DNA of 51,179 bases from Candidatus Altimarinota bacterium. Lineage in GTDB: Bacteria > Patescibacteriota > Gracilibacteria > BD1-5 > UBA6164. Shown piece after piece: positions 20,192 through 31,851 of the stretch. The stretch spans positions 1 through 51,179 of the forward strand of contig JAHDGX010000002.1 of NCBI GenBank assembly GCA_020631575.1. The letters are read 5' to 3'. The notes under the pieces were generated by a model, which saw only the letters and a list, made by a program, of their open reading frames with translations, made no database searches and was not told where the DNA came from. Position 1 is the stretch's first letter; each line of letters begins with the position of its first letter. A program made the translations under genes and the position numbers.

Positions 20192-21155
20192 ATAATCATA
20201 CAATTTCTTTCATTTTTTTATATTTGTTACTATGAAGTTCCAAGGCTCTTTGGTTTCACCTGTTGAGCTCTGCCTCTACTAGATCATAATTCTCCATATA
20301 CATAGCATACTTATCCCTTGCAAGTTTAAAATACTCGAGCAGTATTTCTAAAAGTTTAAGCTTCGCGTGACCATATCCATATCATCCTGCCTCATATAAT
20401 TTTCGTACTTCCTGGAGAGTAGTCTCATCTGCAAAAAACTTCATGAGTGCAAATACATTACACGAATCAGGATCTTTTGGATCATCTAGCCCCTCGCTTC
20501 AAGTGACAATAGACATAATCTTCTTTTTAAGAAGTTTCTCATCATCAAAAACCCCTATGAAGTTATCATAACTTTTACTCATCTTTCTCCCATCTGTTCA
20601 TGGAATCAATTCTCACTCTTTACTAATATATGGTTCCGGGATCGTAAAAAAATCTACTGCGTATGTTTTATTGAAATTTGCTGCTATATCACGAGTAAAC
20701 TCAAGATGTTGTTTTTGATCCTTCCCAACAGGAACCAAATCTACATCATACCCAATGATATCAGCAGCCATAAGGATAGGGTAGTTAAATGTAGCCATAT
20801 TAATATCACTATTTTTATTTTGACTATCTTTAAAACTATGAGCTCTAAGCATGAGGCTATAGGGTGTCACGCTTGATAGAATCCAAGTAATATCATTGAT
20901 ATAGGTCATCTTTGACTGCTCAAATATCATAAATGGTCTATCTTCTGGCATAAGTGCAAGCAGTTCGGCTGCAAGCCTATGTTTGTTTCGCTTCATTGTC
21001 TCAGCATCATGCACTGAAGTGAGGGAGTGAAAATCTGGAAGAAATAAAAATGATTCATGTCATTTTGTTTGCTCTGTAAATGGTTTATACATTCCAAGAT
21101 AATTTCATAAATGCATCCCATTTCCAGTTGGTTTCACTCAAGTAAGTACTCTCAT
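20190..21155 (-). CDS. trpS: Tryptophanyl-tRNA synthetase
   Basis: 321-residue class I synthetase. The N-terminus MRVLTGVKPTGNGMHLGNYL contains the HIGH equivalent HLGN and the PTG loop. NYPILMAADIIGYDVDLVPV and GKDQKQHLEFTRDIA are diagnostic of TrpRS, and the KMSKS loop is intact in GTDGRKMSKSYDNF. TGA codons supply the Gly of LTGVKPTG (family LSGIQPTG), HLGN and PGTDG. The protein ends EIVGL, with a TGA two codons before the stop. Presence of TrpRS and ordinary TGG Trp codons argues against UGA=Trp. Confidence 0.96.
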
Positions 21156-21271
21156 ATTGCTCTATTAATGTATTATTATTGCTAACATTATATATAAATA
21201 ATCTGCAATACAATTTACATTCTTTATATTTTTTCTATCATATTTTTATTATACTCTCTTCATCCATTCTC

Positions 21272-22306
21272 ATGAATTTTGTAAAAAATTATTTTTCAAC
21301 TCTTGCATTCCTCGCTATTTGATATGTATTTTATAGGCAAAATGAAACTTTTCTTAACTTCTCATATGGAGGAACAAGTCTAAGTTTCATAGATATTTCT
21401 GTTCAATATCATAATATCTTTTATGCTATTCTTATTGCTTATACTATCTTACTTATACCATTTTATATTATATATCCTCACAGATCAAAAGCGCGGCTTG
21501 CTATAAGATATATATGGGAAATTATAAAATGATGAGAAAATTACTGACAAAAGCACAAAACAGCTCTCCTAGCATGGATAGTGAAGTTATTTTTTGCTCC
21601 TCTTATGATAGTCTGGATCACACAACATGTTTTTAATCTTTGAAACTCGCTCTACTATAGTTATCAAGGCATTTCACTCTTTTCTACAGATTTTCTTCTC
21701 TTCTTTAATAGCTATTTTTTCACTCTTGCCTTTACTGCTATTCTCTTTTTTGATGTCTTATTGTTTACTCTCTGATATCTTTTAGAATCTCCGGCTTTTA
21801 AAAATACTATTAAATCTGTAGAGCCAACCATCTTAGGATGGTTTGTAGTACTTATATGCTATCCTCCATTTAATACACATCTTACTGAGATGATTTGATG
21901 GTATTCAACGGATTTTCCTCAGTTTATAAATCCCTATATTCATGTAAGCCTCAATATAGTAATTCTCATCCTCATGGGAATCTATGCTTGGGCATCTATC
22001 GCGCTTGGACTTAAAGCAAGTAATCTCACGAATAGATGAATCATATCAAGAGGTCCATATAAATACGTACGACATCCAGCCTACATATGTAAGAATCTTG
22101 CTTGGTTTATAGGAGCTCTTCCTCTACTATGGGTTGCTATCACAACTGACGACTTACTCTTAAGTAGTGTGCTCATAGGGACTCTGTGATGGGCTTTCGT
22201 GTACTATATGAGATCAATGACTGAAGAAGCGCATCTCTCCCTTGATCCAGAATATGTAGCTTATAAGAAACAAGTTCCTTATAAATTTATACCAAAAGTA
22301 TGGTAA
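21272..22306 (+). CDS. ICMT/PEMT-type integral membrane methyltransferase, 344 aa
   Basis: Multi-pass membrane protein, about eight hydrophobic segments. The C-terminal third has the isoprenylcysteine-methyltransferase-like signature SRGPYKYVRHPAYICKNLAW and TEEAHLSLDPEYVAYKKQVP, which binds S-adenosylmethionine at the membrane face. The first 200 residues are extra membrane helices, longer than the minimal ICMT fold. Substrate unknown: bacterial relatives methylate lipids, isoprenoid cysteines or act in unknown pathways. Transcribed alone, divergent from trpS, and closed by a strong terminator. Confidence 0.85.
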
Positions 22307-22308
22307 AT

Positions 22309-22338
22309 AAAAAAGAAGACTCGAGAGTCTTCTTTTTT
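22309..22338. terminator. Bidirectional terminator
   Basis: A5-GAAGACTC-GA-GAGTCTTC-T6 hairpin between the convergent methyltransferase (+) and DUF11 surface protein (-) genes. Confidence 0.9.
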
Positions 22339-22348
22339 ATAAATATAC

Positions 22349-25300
22349 TTACCGTGCAACCTTTTGAGTTTCTAGATATTCTGATTTAAACTTCCCAACG
22401 AGTGGAGCAGTATCAGATAATAGTTTCGAACCAAAACTTACAATTGTACCTGGAGATAGTTGAGTTCATGTTTTCTCAATAAAGTATCTGTTATCAACAA
22501 GATTATCGATATCTCATGAGAGAGATCCATATACTACAAGTTGTTTTTCAGACTCGTCGGAGATAATATATCCTCCTCAAGCTGATGTAGGTATAGCAAT
22601 ATATGTTCCATCGAGTCTATCAACATCAGAAGCAATATTAATATTTCCTCCTTTCACTACAAATGCTACATTTCTATTTCCACTTACAATATCTTGCGTT
22701 AGATTCAGATCTCATCACTCTACGATATACGTTGTAGATTCCGTAAGTGTTGGGAGTGAACCAAGAGTGATGTTTTTCCCTTTAATAACAAATACATTTT
22801 TGAATCCATTATAGTTATCAAACTTATCATATCCACTTACAGTAGTGGTAGTAGGAGCCGTTTCAGTTGTAACTGAAGTTACATCATCTGTATACTCTGT
22901 TTTTTCATCTGCAACATCACTGATTACTACCATGTCTGTATTGTTCTCAGAATAACTTGATATTCATCCCGTACTTACTGAGGTCCCAACAAAGTTTTTG
23001 TTATCAGTATATCCTGAGATTCCTTGAGTAATCTTACTCACATCACCAGAAGTGTTAGATTTCACATATGAAGTTCCTCAACCAATTGTTACCACTGCAG
23101 GTTTTGCAACTCTCACATTAAGGTCTGCTGCAAAATATGCATTATATAGTTCCTCAATAGATCCATTATTATCAATATCATCTTTGATAGATGTAGTAAT
23201 TTTTGCTGATCCATAACTTTGTCCTGCTGGGATAGCGTTTTTATTTGAGATAAACTCTGGGTATACATACCTTGCAGTATCAGAAATAACTTGGTTATCA
23301 CTTACAGCTTTGTATACTCCATCACTTGTATCTTTTACTATGAAAAGTTTATTATATCCATAGAGCATTCTATTTTGCAAGTCAATACAAATTTCGTTTC
23401 CTGAAGCTTTATTTACAGAGTTATCACCATCAGTCTTTTTTACGCATAGTTTATCAAATGAATAATCATACTCTGATGTATTTTCGATGTATGGCCAAGC
23501 AGGTACTTTTGAAAGTACATTTTGATTGTGTCCAACTATGATGTCTTTCTCTGGTCCGAATTTGATTTCCCCACCTCTTGGAGTTGTAGAAATCTTAGGA
23601 TCAGGATTTCCAGATGAACTCCCCCCTGAACTTGAGCTCGTTGGCAATTTACATGTTGCACTACAAGCAAATCCTGGTTTACCATTGTCAGTTCCCATAT
23701 CACACTGTTCTCCTCTTTCTGGCTGCACAATACCATCACCACAAATAGGGTTTGTCTGGATTTGACATCTATCTTCTGTAATCCATTTATTGCTTCCTGA
23801 TGTTCCAATCTCATCTACCGAAAAAGTAGAGTCGACTGTTTTCTTTACGTAACACCTTGGGAATGGATCGCTACAAGAAAACTGCGCTGTTCTTGCCCCT
23901 GTAGTTTCTCTAATAAGAGCAGCACCAGTTTTTGGAGTAAGATATATATCGTCTCCTGTAGTTGCATCTGTTCCACATTTCATTGCGATTGATTGCACTC
24001 TATTATTTCCCCAACATGTATATGAGTTTCCAGGATTATCTATGATATCTGTACATCTCGCGGGTGATCAACTACTTGATGAAGATGATGAACTCGTTGG
24101 TGGAGTAACGTTAAGTGTTCTTTCACAGGTATTTGATGTAATAGTATCATTTACAAAACATTTAGCTGTATAAGTACCAATTGTACTCAGTGTTACTGTG
24201 CCAGTATTTTGGTTCAGAGTATTTACAATATTTCCTGCAGCATCTCTTACCTCAATTTTGTACGTACTTACATTAGTACCAGTACAAGTAAGTGTAGAAG
24301 TGAGAGTGCTTACGCTACTTGTTGGTGAAGCTGTAAGAGTGTTACATACAGCTACTACACCATTCTCAATGGTAATTGTTTCAATATCATGATCATCTTC
24401 ATCTCATCCGTCGTTACAACCTGCTGTAAGATCATTATCAACAAGGTTTGTTGTTTCACCATTTCCTCCTCTTACTCCATTTCCATTTGTATTATCTGGA
24501 TCACTATCACAGTCATCTCAGTCATCTCTGCTAATCTCAGCAAAGTTTGAAATACTTGCTGGGGCATTATCATCGATAGTAAATGTTATATCTAGATCAA
24601 CTGGCACTCCATTTGCTGGAAGGCTTGCTATAGTTCTCACTGCTGTAGAGCCTGATTGAGTCCAATTAGAATCATTAAGCGTAAGACCTGTAGGAATATA
24701 ATCTGTAATCTCTATGTTAGCTGCATCTATAGTACCTTGATTTACTACTCTTACTGTAAATGTTACGCTATCTCCTGTATTGAATGGTCCAGTAGATTTC
24801 AAAGTTTTTCTCAGAGCAAGATCATAAGCTGGTGTAATAACAGTAATTGTTTCAATATCATGATCATCTTCATCTCATCCGTCGTTACAACCTGCTGTAA
24901 GATCATTATCAACAAGGTTTGTTGTTTCACCATTTCCTCCTCTTACTCCATTTCCATTTGTATTATCTGGATCACTATCACAGTCATCTCAGTCATCTCT
25001 GCTAATCTCAGCAAAGTTTGAAATACTTGCTGGGGCATTATCATCGATAGTAAATGTTATATCTAGATCAACTGGCACTCCATTTGCTGGAAGGCTTGCT
25101 ATAGTTCTCACTGCTGTAGAGCCTGATTGAGTCCAATCAGAATCATTAAGCGTAAGACCTGTAGGAATATAATCTGTAATCTCAATATTAGAGGCATCTA
25201 TATTTCCTTGATTTACTACGGTTACTGTGAAAGTTACATCATCACCTTTAGTAAATGGTCATGCTGATTTGAGGGTCTTAATAAGTGCAAGATCATACAC

Positions 25301-26446
25301 CGGATCTGTTATAATAATTTCTTCAATATCATGGTCATCTTCATCTCCTCCATCAGTACAACCAGGCAATATTGCGTTATCAACAAGATTTGTTGTTTCA
25401 CCGTTTCACCCTCTGACTCCATTTCCATTTATATTGTCTGGATCACTATCACAATCATCCCCATCATCTCTGCTAATTTCAGCAAAATTCTGAATCACTC
25501 AAGTTGCGTCTGAATCAATAGTAAATGTAATAGGTAAACTTGTAGAAGAATCAGCAGCTAGAAATGGTATTACTCTAGTTGCTTTGTCTCACGATTGAAC
25601 CCATCAGCCATCAATAAGAGTAAGTCCATTTGGGATATAGTCTGTAATCTCTATATTATTCGCAGGAACATTTCATTGGTTTACAACGGTTATTGAGAAA
25701 GTAATATTTTCACCTGCTATAAATGGAGCCGCAGAATTTTGAGCCAAGGTTTTAAATAATGCAAGATCATATCTACTTTCAACACCACAAGTACTACTAC
25801 ATCCGTCACCTCCAACCGAATTACCATCATCACATGTTTCACCTTGATCCGTTTCTAATATCCCATCACCACAATATCGTAGCTCAATATTAAAACACTC
25901 ATTTTCATGAATCTCATAATCTTCAACTTTATAGTGTGGGTAAGTCTTTGTACTATGTGACCAAGCTCATGAATTGAAATTGTATTGGGTATAATTTTTC
26001 ACTCTAGTATTGGAACCATTTTGAGTAATTTTACCATGTTTAATGTTATACACAAACTGTAAATTTCTTTTTGAATTGTCTGTCGGTTTATGGAAAAAAC
26101 ACTGGGCACCAAATGCTACTACCCTAGTGTTATTTCCAGGGGCAACTTCGCTTTTTCTTTGCCAAGCATCAGAAGTTGTACATCATGAAACAAGGCTTGC
26201 ATCAGATCTCCAAAAAGATATCTTTGAAGTAGTAAGAGCTATATATCTATCTTCATCACTCCACATATCATCTATAAGATACCTATCAATTGTTTGTCAA
26301 TTTATATAGTATGATTTCTCTCTTAGTGCTCATGTACACTGGGCATCTCATAGCTTAGAAGATATTTCTTCTACAATTGCTGCCTGAGAGACAGAGGGGA
26401 TAAAAAATATACTTACTAGTATACTAAAGAGTACTATTCTTCTCAT
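22349..26446 (-). CDS. Large secreted DUF11-repeat surface protein, 1365 aa
   Basis: Signal peptide MRRIVLFSILVSIFFIPSVS QA at the N-terminus. After a unique domain and a Cys-rich knot (CGDGILETDQGETCDDGNSV type) come three DUF11 beta-sandwich repeats at about residues 221-692, each 157 aa with a Gly/Asp-rich tail (NGNGVRGGNGETTNLVDN). Next are Ig-like and Ser-rich linkers, a second Cys-rich segment (CGDGIVQPERGEQCD) and a C-terminal beta-helix-like region (GKNITLGSLPTLTESTTYIV). These features are typical of CPR cell-surface or S-layer-associated proteins. There is no LPxTG motif or C-terminal membrane segment. It overlaps the upstream lipoprotein gene by 13 bases. Adhesion or surface-layer role inferred from architecture only. 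Confidence 0.88.
24372..25784. repeat. Three tandem 471-bp units encoding the DUF11 repeats
   Basis: Units start at about 24372, 24843 and 25314, exactly 471 bp (157 codons) apart. The first two in plus-strand order are almost identical over roughly 330 bp, with single changes such as ccaattag/ccaatcag, while the third unit has clearly diverged. This indicates a recent duplication or gene conversion between two units on top of an older repeat. Confidence 0.85.
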
Positions 26447-26604
26447 AATTCAGAGTTAGGAATATAATTTACATCTTGTACTGGTGGAAAAACCTGCTCA
26501 TCTTGAGTTGGTTCTTGCTCTGTAACAATTTCTGTATTTGTTTGTGATGTACATGATACTAAGATCATTAGTCATAATGCACATGCTGTTTTTCTCTTAA
26601 ACAT
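26434..26604 (-). CDS. Small lipoprotein, 56 aa
   Basis: MFKRKTACALGLMILVSCTS carries a lipobox (LVSC) after a hydrophobic stretch, so the mature chain is a short, acidic, Pro/Gln-rich peptide anchored by lipid at Cys18. It ends ELGEE before TAG. The final TGA overlaps the ATG of the DUF11 gene as ATGA; with the standard code this would be a classic 4-base stop-start overlap. Too short for the usual gene callers. It may serve as a tether or translation leader for the big surface protein. Confidence 0.65.
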
Positions 26605-26639
26605 AATATATTAAATTTATAAAAATTAAAAAGTCAAAT

Positions 26640-27731
26640 TTAAATGTATTTTTTAAACATTTCTCACCACCATGATAGAATCATTCACGTAATGTCCTCT
26701 TCATCTTGTCATCGAAACATCATACTTCAGCCAAGACAGTTTATCTCGAGAAATCGGTATTCCCCATTCGGCAATTCTACAAACTCTATGACTCATACTT
26801 CTATATTATTAGCTTTGAGTATATAATTTGCTGTTTCATTCATCTTTTTGGTTACTCCTTTTTTGTCATGAACACTCCAGGATACTTTCATATTCCTTCA
26901 TGTCGTCATAGTAGCCATTTTAGACATTTCGTCTTTAGTATTATGATTTTTTTTCTTTTTTACAGAATGTAGGTCATAAGAATTACTTTCAAACGTATAA
27001 TAGAGACGGGTCTCTTCTTTTATGTCGTAAAAATCAACGAAGTATAAATCTGGGTCAAACTCAGATATTTTAGATATGTATTTTAGAAACATATATTCTA
27101 ACATCTGATCATCTCACACATACTTTTCAGTATCTACGAGAGTAATGTGCTTTCCATTATCTGTATGGCTAGATTTTTTTAGTAACATGAATTTCTCTCC
27201 CGTTACATCAAGCCATAACTTAAAAAGTTGCTGTATACTATAGGTATTTCTGCTATACATAAGTGGAAGCATAAAATTTCAAATTAACTCACTCCTTAAT
27301 TCATAGATATTTGTAATATGTGCTGTTTTTTCTTGTTTTAGGTTTTTTAAGTCCTTGTTTGGATATATAAGCCTAGGAAAATTCTCATTAATTACTGAAA
27401 CCTTATCCCATAGTACCCAAAAGGGATTTGTGAAAGAGTTTCTACTCGTACAAAAGTAGGTGTTTTTCTCCGAAATCTTAATCCACTGTTTATCAAAAAG
27501 CCATAAGTCTTCATTTAAGATAACCATGTTATTTTTATACACCCAATTAATTTTATTTGGTGGTATATCATAATCTTCCCAAACCTTTTTTATAAACATC
27601 CAAGCCTCCAAAATCAGACTATTATAGGTCGTATTCTCAGTCCGAACATCGACCCTATAATACTTGTCTTTTATGAGGTCATTGATATCTCATTTATTTT
27701 GAATATCGCTTATACTATCCATAAAGAACAT
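26640..27731 (-). CDS. Possible ATP-grasp-fold protein, 363 aa
   Basis: Continuous frame with UGA=Gly; start ATG at 27731 or 27722 (MFFMDSISD or MDSISD). The sequence is charged, aromatic-rich and without signal peptide. The segment TGEKFMLLKKSSHTDNGKHI could be the nucleotide-binding Lys strand, and VGVIEFVELPNGEYRFLEIN CLGG near the C-terminus matches the acidic metal-binding end (D/E-x-N) of ATP-grasp ligases. Such enzymes form amide or thioester bonds, for example by adding amino acids to proteins or peptides. The assignment rests on pattern only and needs a fold search. It sits within the surface-protein block, between two giant secreted proteins. Confidence 0.5.
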
Positions 27732-27807
27732 GTAGTCTTTTTGTGATATTGCAGACAGGATGTAATAAAATTTCATACTCTAAATCTCTTTTTGATAAAT
27801 CTGGTAA

Positions 27808-30800
27808 CTATTCCTCTCCATCATCTGGATCTGAAGGGGTTTCTTCTGATCATGTTCCAACCTCTTCTGATCCCGTACCTTCTGAACCTGTATCGTTAGG
27901 ATCTGTTTCTGTTCCAGTTCCTTCTGTCCCAGTTCCTTCCGTTCCAGTTCCTTCCGTTCCAGTTCCTTCCGTTCCAGTTCCTTCTGTCCCAGTTCCTTCC
28001 GTTCCAGTTCCTTCCGTTCCAGTTCCTTCCGTTCCAGTTCCTTCTGTCCCAGTTCCTTCACTTCCGGTTGAGTCGTTTTCCGATCCAGTTCATGCTGGCT
28101 CTGGCTCTGGAAGAGTTGTAATATCAGGATTTTTAACATCCGTTACGAGGTCACTCGATGTGTCATGAAACTGTGAAGTACAGAGTGCTCCAAGTACACC
28201 ACATGGAAGACCGTTTCTAAGGAAGTTATATCCTTCAGCTAATATTGGTGGAGCTCAGTTGAGTAATACAACTTTTTCTGATGGTCCACATCTAATAAGT
28301 CCTTGATCGTCTGCCATTCTAAGACCTCACTCAGTGTTTGTCGTAACAACTCCAAGATATCTATATGAGCTAAGTGTAAGAGCTTGTTGCCCTAGGTCTG
28401 AATTCATTCTCTCTTCAGCAGTAGCAAATTCTTGCATATCACTCACTTCTCCTGTCGTGGCATTATATATAGCGATTGTATATTTCCCTGTTTCTGGACT
28501 AATTCCTCACATAATAAATGTATTTTCTGACCTGTCTCATGTTTCTGCATGTTTTAGACCAAAAGAGATATCATCCATTGCCAAAAAGCTTGCTTCATTT
28601 TCACTCATAATTTCAGCATATTTATCTGGGTTTTCTCTTCTCACCTCATCCATAGCTCCTGAGAGCGTTTTAGCAGAAATATCTACTTCGGAATCAGTTG
28701 CAGCTTCAGCTTGAGCATCGTGATATGCAGTATAGTCAACAACACCCTGATTATCAGTATAATCAGAAATATCTGCAAGAGAATCTTTATACTCTCTGAG
28801 TTCTGTATACCATGATTCTTCCGTAAGACCTCCTGTTTGAGAATTTATATCGTAAATCCTATCAATAAGAGACCTACTTGCCTCAAGACTCATATTTCCT
28901 GACATGATTTCTCCCGAAAGTCATTCTCTATTTGCTCCTGAAGCAGAAAGTTCAAACCATCTTGATGTTACTGTCTCACTTCCTGTTAGTCTTGTTCCTT
29001 GATATACAGCCTCCGATGTTGATGAGCCATCAAAACTTACTAGTGCTCCCGTGTGGTCTGCAGTAAAACGCTCAGTGGTAATTGTTTGATAATCATTCAC
29101 AAAAGTTCTGTGAATATCTTTATGTATTCTTGGTCTTCCTCTAAGCCCATTATTAATCTCCCCTCTTACACCTGCTTGATCCACAACATCAGCATCAGGA
29201 TATCAAACTGATACACCAAGTATAGCTCCTAGGGCATTCATACCTGTATCCAATCCCCCCCTTACATTTGCGAGCTTAATAAGTTCTCCTATCTCAGCTG
29301 CTTTAGCAATATATGATGCATGGATAGTAGTTATTAGGTTGACCGTATTTGAATTTATGTCCAATTGTTCACCTGGTTGATCAGCAAATATATCACTACT
29401 CATTTTAATTACTGATATGAGCATATCTCCTGTAACTTGTGTAGATTCTAAATGTGATCCAGTATCACCAAAGTATGATAGTGCTTCTCTTAACTCTAGA
29501 ACTTGGGCTGCGTTCATGTTTCTCATTGATTCAATAAGTTCTCTCACTCATTGAGTGTCAGCTTCTATCATCTCTACAAGTTCTGTGTTTGCTCCACCAT
29601 TTGTAAGTTCATTTATATAAGCATCCAGTTCAGATTTCTGTGCAGCTTCGAGAGCTGCTTGAGCTTGACTTATCGCTTGTTGGTTTTGGTCTGCGGCATC
29701 TGTAGCAGCTACTGCTTCAGCTGTCTGTGCATTTACAATTCATCTTGCTTCTAAAACTGCTGTATCTGCAGCTTCATCATTTGTATTTGCTGTATCTTGT
29801 GCAGTAATAGCCAAATCAAGAGCTGTCTGAGCATCTGCTGCTGCTTTTCTTGCCGTATCTACTGCTGCTTGAGCTTGAGCTACTGCTGTATCTGCAGCTT
29901 CATCATTTGTATTTGCTGTATCTTGTGCAGTAATAGCCAAATCAAGAGCTGTCTGAGCATCTGCTGCTGCTTTTCTTGCCGTATCTACTGCTGCTTGAGC
30001 TTGAGCTACTGCTGTATCTGCAGCTTCATCATTTGTATTTGCTGTATCTTGTGCAGTAATAGCCAAATCAAGAGCTGTCTGAGCTGTAGATGCTCAAGAT
30101 TCTGAAGTTTTAAGAGCCACATATGCCTCAGCATGAGCAACTAAATCAACTGCAACACTCCCGTCAGAGTTTAATTTTCAAGTTACATAGTTTATAAGAT
30201 CTTGATTCGAGTCAAAATTTAATGCATCTAGATCAATAGCAGCATCTACTGTATTTCCCCAATTTGCTCATGAATAATTGATGGCTAATTTTCAATTTGA
30301 ACGTATGAATAATGGGTCAGATGCAACAATATTCCATGAACCAATTTGATCAGAAATCGCTTGCAAAAGTGCCTGTCTATTTCTGGCAGTTACAAGTGAG
30401 GCTTCAGGATCAGATAAATCTGACAAATAGTCATCAGAGTATCCAAATGCATCAAAAGCTGCTTGTGCTGTTGATTCGTTCATTCTTGCTTGAGAAGCAA
30501 TGGTTCTTGCTTGAAGAAGCTGCGTATTCGCTGAATCAAGAGCTTCTTGAGCCTGTGTAGCTTGAGTTGTTGCAAAAGTTAATGCTGCTTCTCGTACTGC
30601 AAATCTCTCATCGGCTGCTCCATCAACAGATTCCGCTCTTGCAAGTTCTGCATTTGCTGAATCAAGAGCTTCTTGAGCCTGTGTAGCTTGAGTTGTTGCA
30701 AAAGTTAATGCTGCTTCTCGTACTGCAAATCTCTCATCGGCTGCTCCATCAACAGATTCCGCTCTTGCAAGTTCTGCATTTGCTGAATCAAGAGCTTCTT

Positions 30801-31668
30801 GAGTTTCAGTCGCTCTTTTAGTAGCCGTATCTAGATCTCTTACAGCTTGTCCTGCCTCAAACGTTTCTCTCGCAGCTGCAACTCTTAGTGATTCATCTGA
30901 TCATTCTACAGCTTCTAACTTAGCTGCCGTATCATTCAAAGCACCTTGAGCTTCAGCAGTTTGAGCTGCAAGAGCTTCTGCTGCTTCGCTTTGTTTGTAT
31001 TCGTTGAATGCACTCGTTGAGCTTGATCCAATGGAACCTCTCGTTCCATTAGTATTATATCATAGGGCTGTAAGAGCGAGTTGAACAGCTACTCTCTCAT
31101 CTAAACTGAGAGCTTTTACCTCATCTATAGTGGCATATCCTGAAAGAAGTTCTTTTGCCTGCGATACTTCGAGTTCTCTTGCCTCTCTAGCTGCTTGAGC
31201 TTCAGCTATTTTATCTTTTAATACTGAGTTAGTCATTTGGATTAGGAGAGAGATTCTTCCTTGGTCAATTACACCTCCGTCATAATCACTCATTATTTCT
31301 TTGAGAACTCTTTTTGTACCATTTCAGATTCTACCATCTACCGTAATAGTTGATTTATCAGAAGCTTTCAAAAAGAGATTCATGATGAATTGAACAGTTT
31401 TTTGCTCTTTCATTGTTGGATTGTCTTTAGCGCTATCTGGAGTAACATCTCCAAGTTCAGCAGCAATTTCTCCAGCAATAGAAAGCTCTCACTCCATTTT
31501 AGCTAGAATAGCTTCCTGAGCTTCGGGAATACTGCTAAGAGCCTCAATGTCTGACATACTGATTTCTTTATCAGCAATTGCAGTATCTACAGCAGGAGTA
31601 TCCATTCCTTGGTAGTTCGCTACGGTAAGCATAAACAGTGTTCTATAGTTTCGTAGTAGTGTAAACAT
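27808..31668 (-). CDS. Giant Ala-rich coiled-coil surface protein with exact 42-residue repeats, 1286 aa
   Basis: ATG 31668 to TAG 27808. The N-terminus MFTLLRNYRTLFMLTVANYQ is a poor signal peptide. Two segments resemble peptidoglycan-binding repeats (TVDGRIGNGTKRVL near residue 110; LGYNTNGTRGSIGSSSTSAF near 200-225). Then come long alanine-rich coiled coils: two perfect copies of a 42-residue unit (DSANAELARAESVDGAADER) and three of another (ALDLAITAQDTANTNDEAAD). A globular region follows, and the tail is a Thr/Gly/Glu repeat (TEGTG)n. The 42-residue period equals six heptads. Probably a long cell-surface fibre or stalk. No known family; the gene itself is certain because all fragments share one frame. 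Confidence 0.85.
27900..28060. repeat. 15-bp tandem repeats encoding a Thr-Gly-Glu linker
   Basis: About ten units of a CCAGTTCCTTCCGTT-type 15-mer. On the coding (minus) strand they give TEGTG repeats near the C-terminus of the 1286-aa protein. Such arrays expand and contract easily, so the length may vary between strains. Confidence 0.85.
29757..30084. repeat. Three 126-bp direct repeats, set 1 (42-aa coiled-coil unit)
   Basis: The string TGTATCTGCAGCTTCATCAT recurs at 29761, 29887 and 30013, exactly 126 bases apart. The first two units look identical base for base and the third is partial. Encodes ALDLAITAQDTANTNDEAAD plus a second helix. Confidence 0.92.
30530..30803. repeat. 126-bp direct repeats, set 2 (42-aa coiled-coil unit)
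   Basis: AGCTTCTTGAGCCTGTGTAG occurs at 30541 and 30667, with a partial third copy at 30793; the period is again exactly 126 bases although the sequence differs from set 1. Encodes EALDSANAELARAESVDGAA plus REAALTFATTQATQAQ. Confidence 0.9.
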
Positions 31669-31722
31669 AATATATGTTTTATAAAGTAATGTATTTGTGT
31701 TTGCGAAACAATTTACCTATTT

Positions 31723-31752
31723 ATACTACCATACTTAAAAACAAAGATGCAA
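31723..31752 (-). promoter_or_regulatory. Candidate promoter of the 1286-aa coiled-coil gene
   Basis: Minus strand TTGCAT (31752-31747), 18-base spacer, TAGTAT (31728-31723), about 55 bases upstream of the ATG. Moderate match to sigma-70 type elements. Confidence 0.4.
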
Positions 31753-31803
31753 AAATAATAACTTGACGATAAATATATTTTAAGTTAGTAAAAGTAAACT
31801 ATC

Positions 31804-31838
31804 AAAAAACCTCTTTCATCACCGAAAGAGGTTTTTTA
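31804..31838 (-). terminator. Terminator of the LPETG protein gene
   Basis: AAAAAACCTCTTTC-ATCACC-GAAAGAGGTTTTTT, a 14-bp perfect stem with a T-run on the minus strand, 14 bases past the stop. Confidence 0.9.
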
Positions 31839-31851
31839 TATCAATATATTA

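Noticed and set aside
27743..28168. Plus-strand frame with (PVPSV)n repeats
   Set aside because: Antisense shadow of the Thr/Gly/Glu repeat in the 1286-aa minus-strand protein; no start context or other support.
29757..30803. Regular 126-bp repeats that could be mistaken for a CRISPR array or minisatellite RNA
   Set aside because: The repeats are in-frame coding (42 codons), contiguous without spacers, and no cas genes are present.
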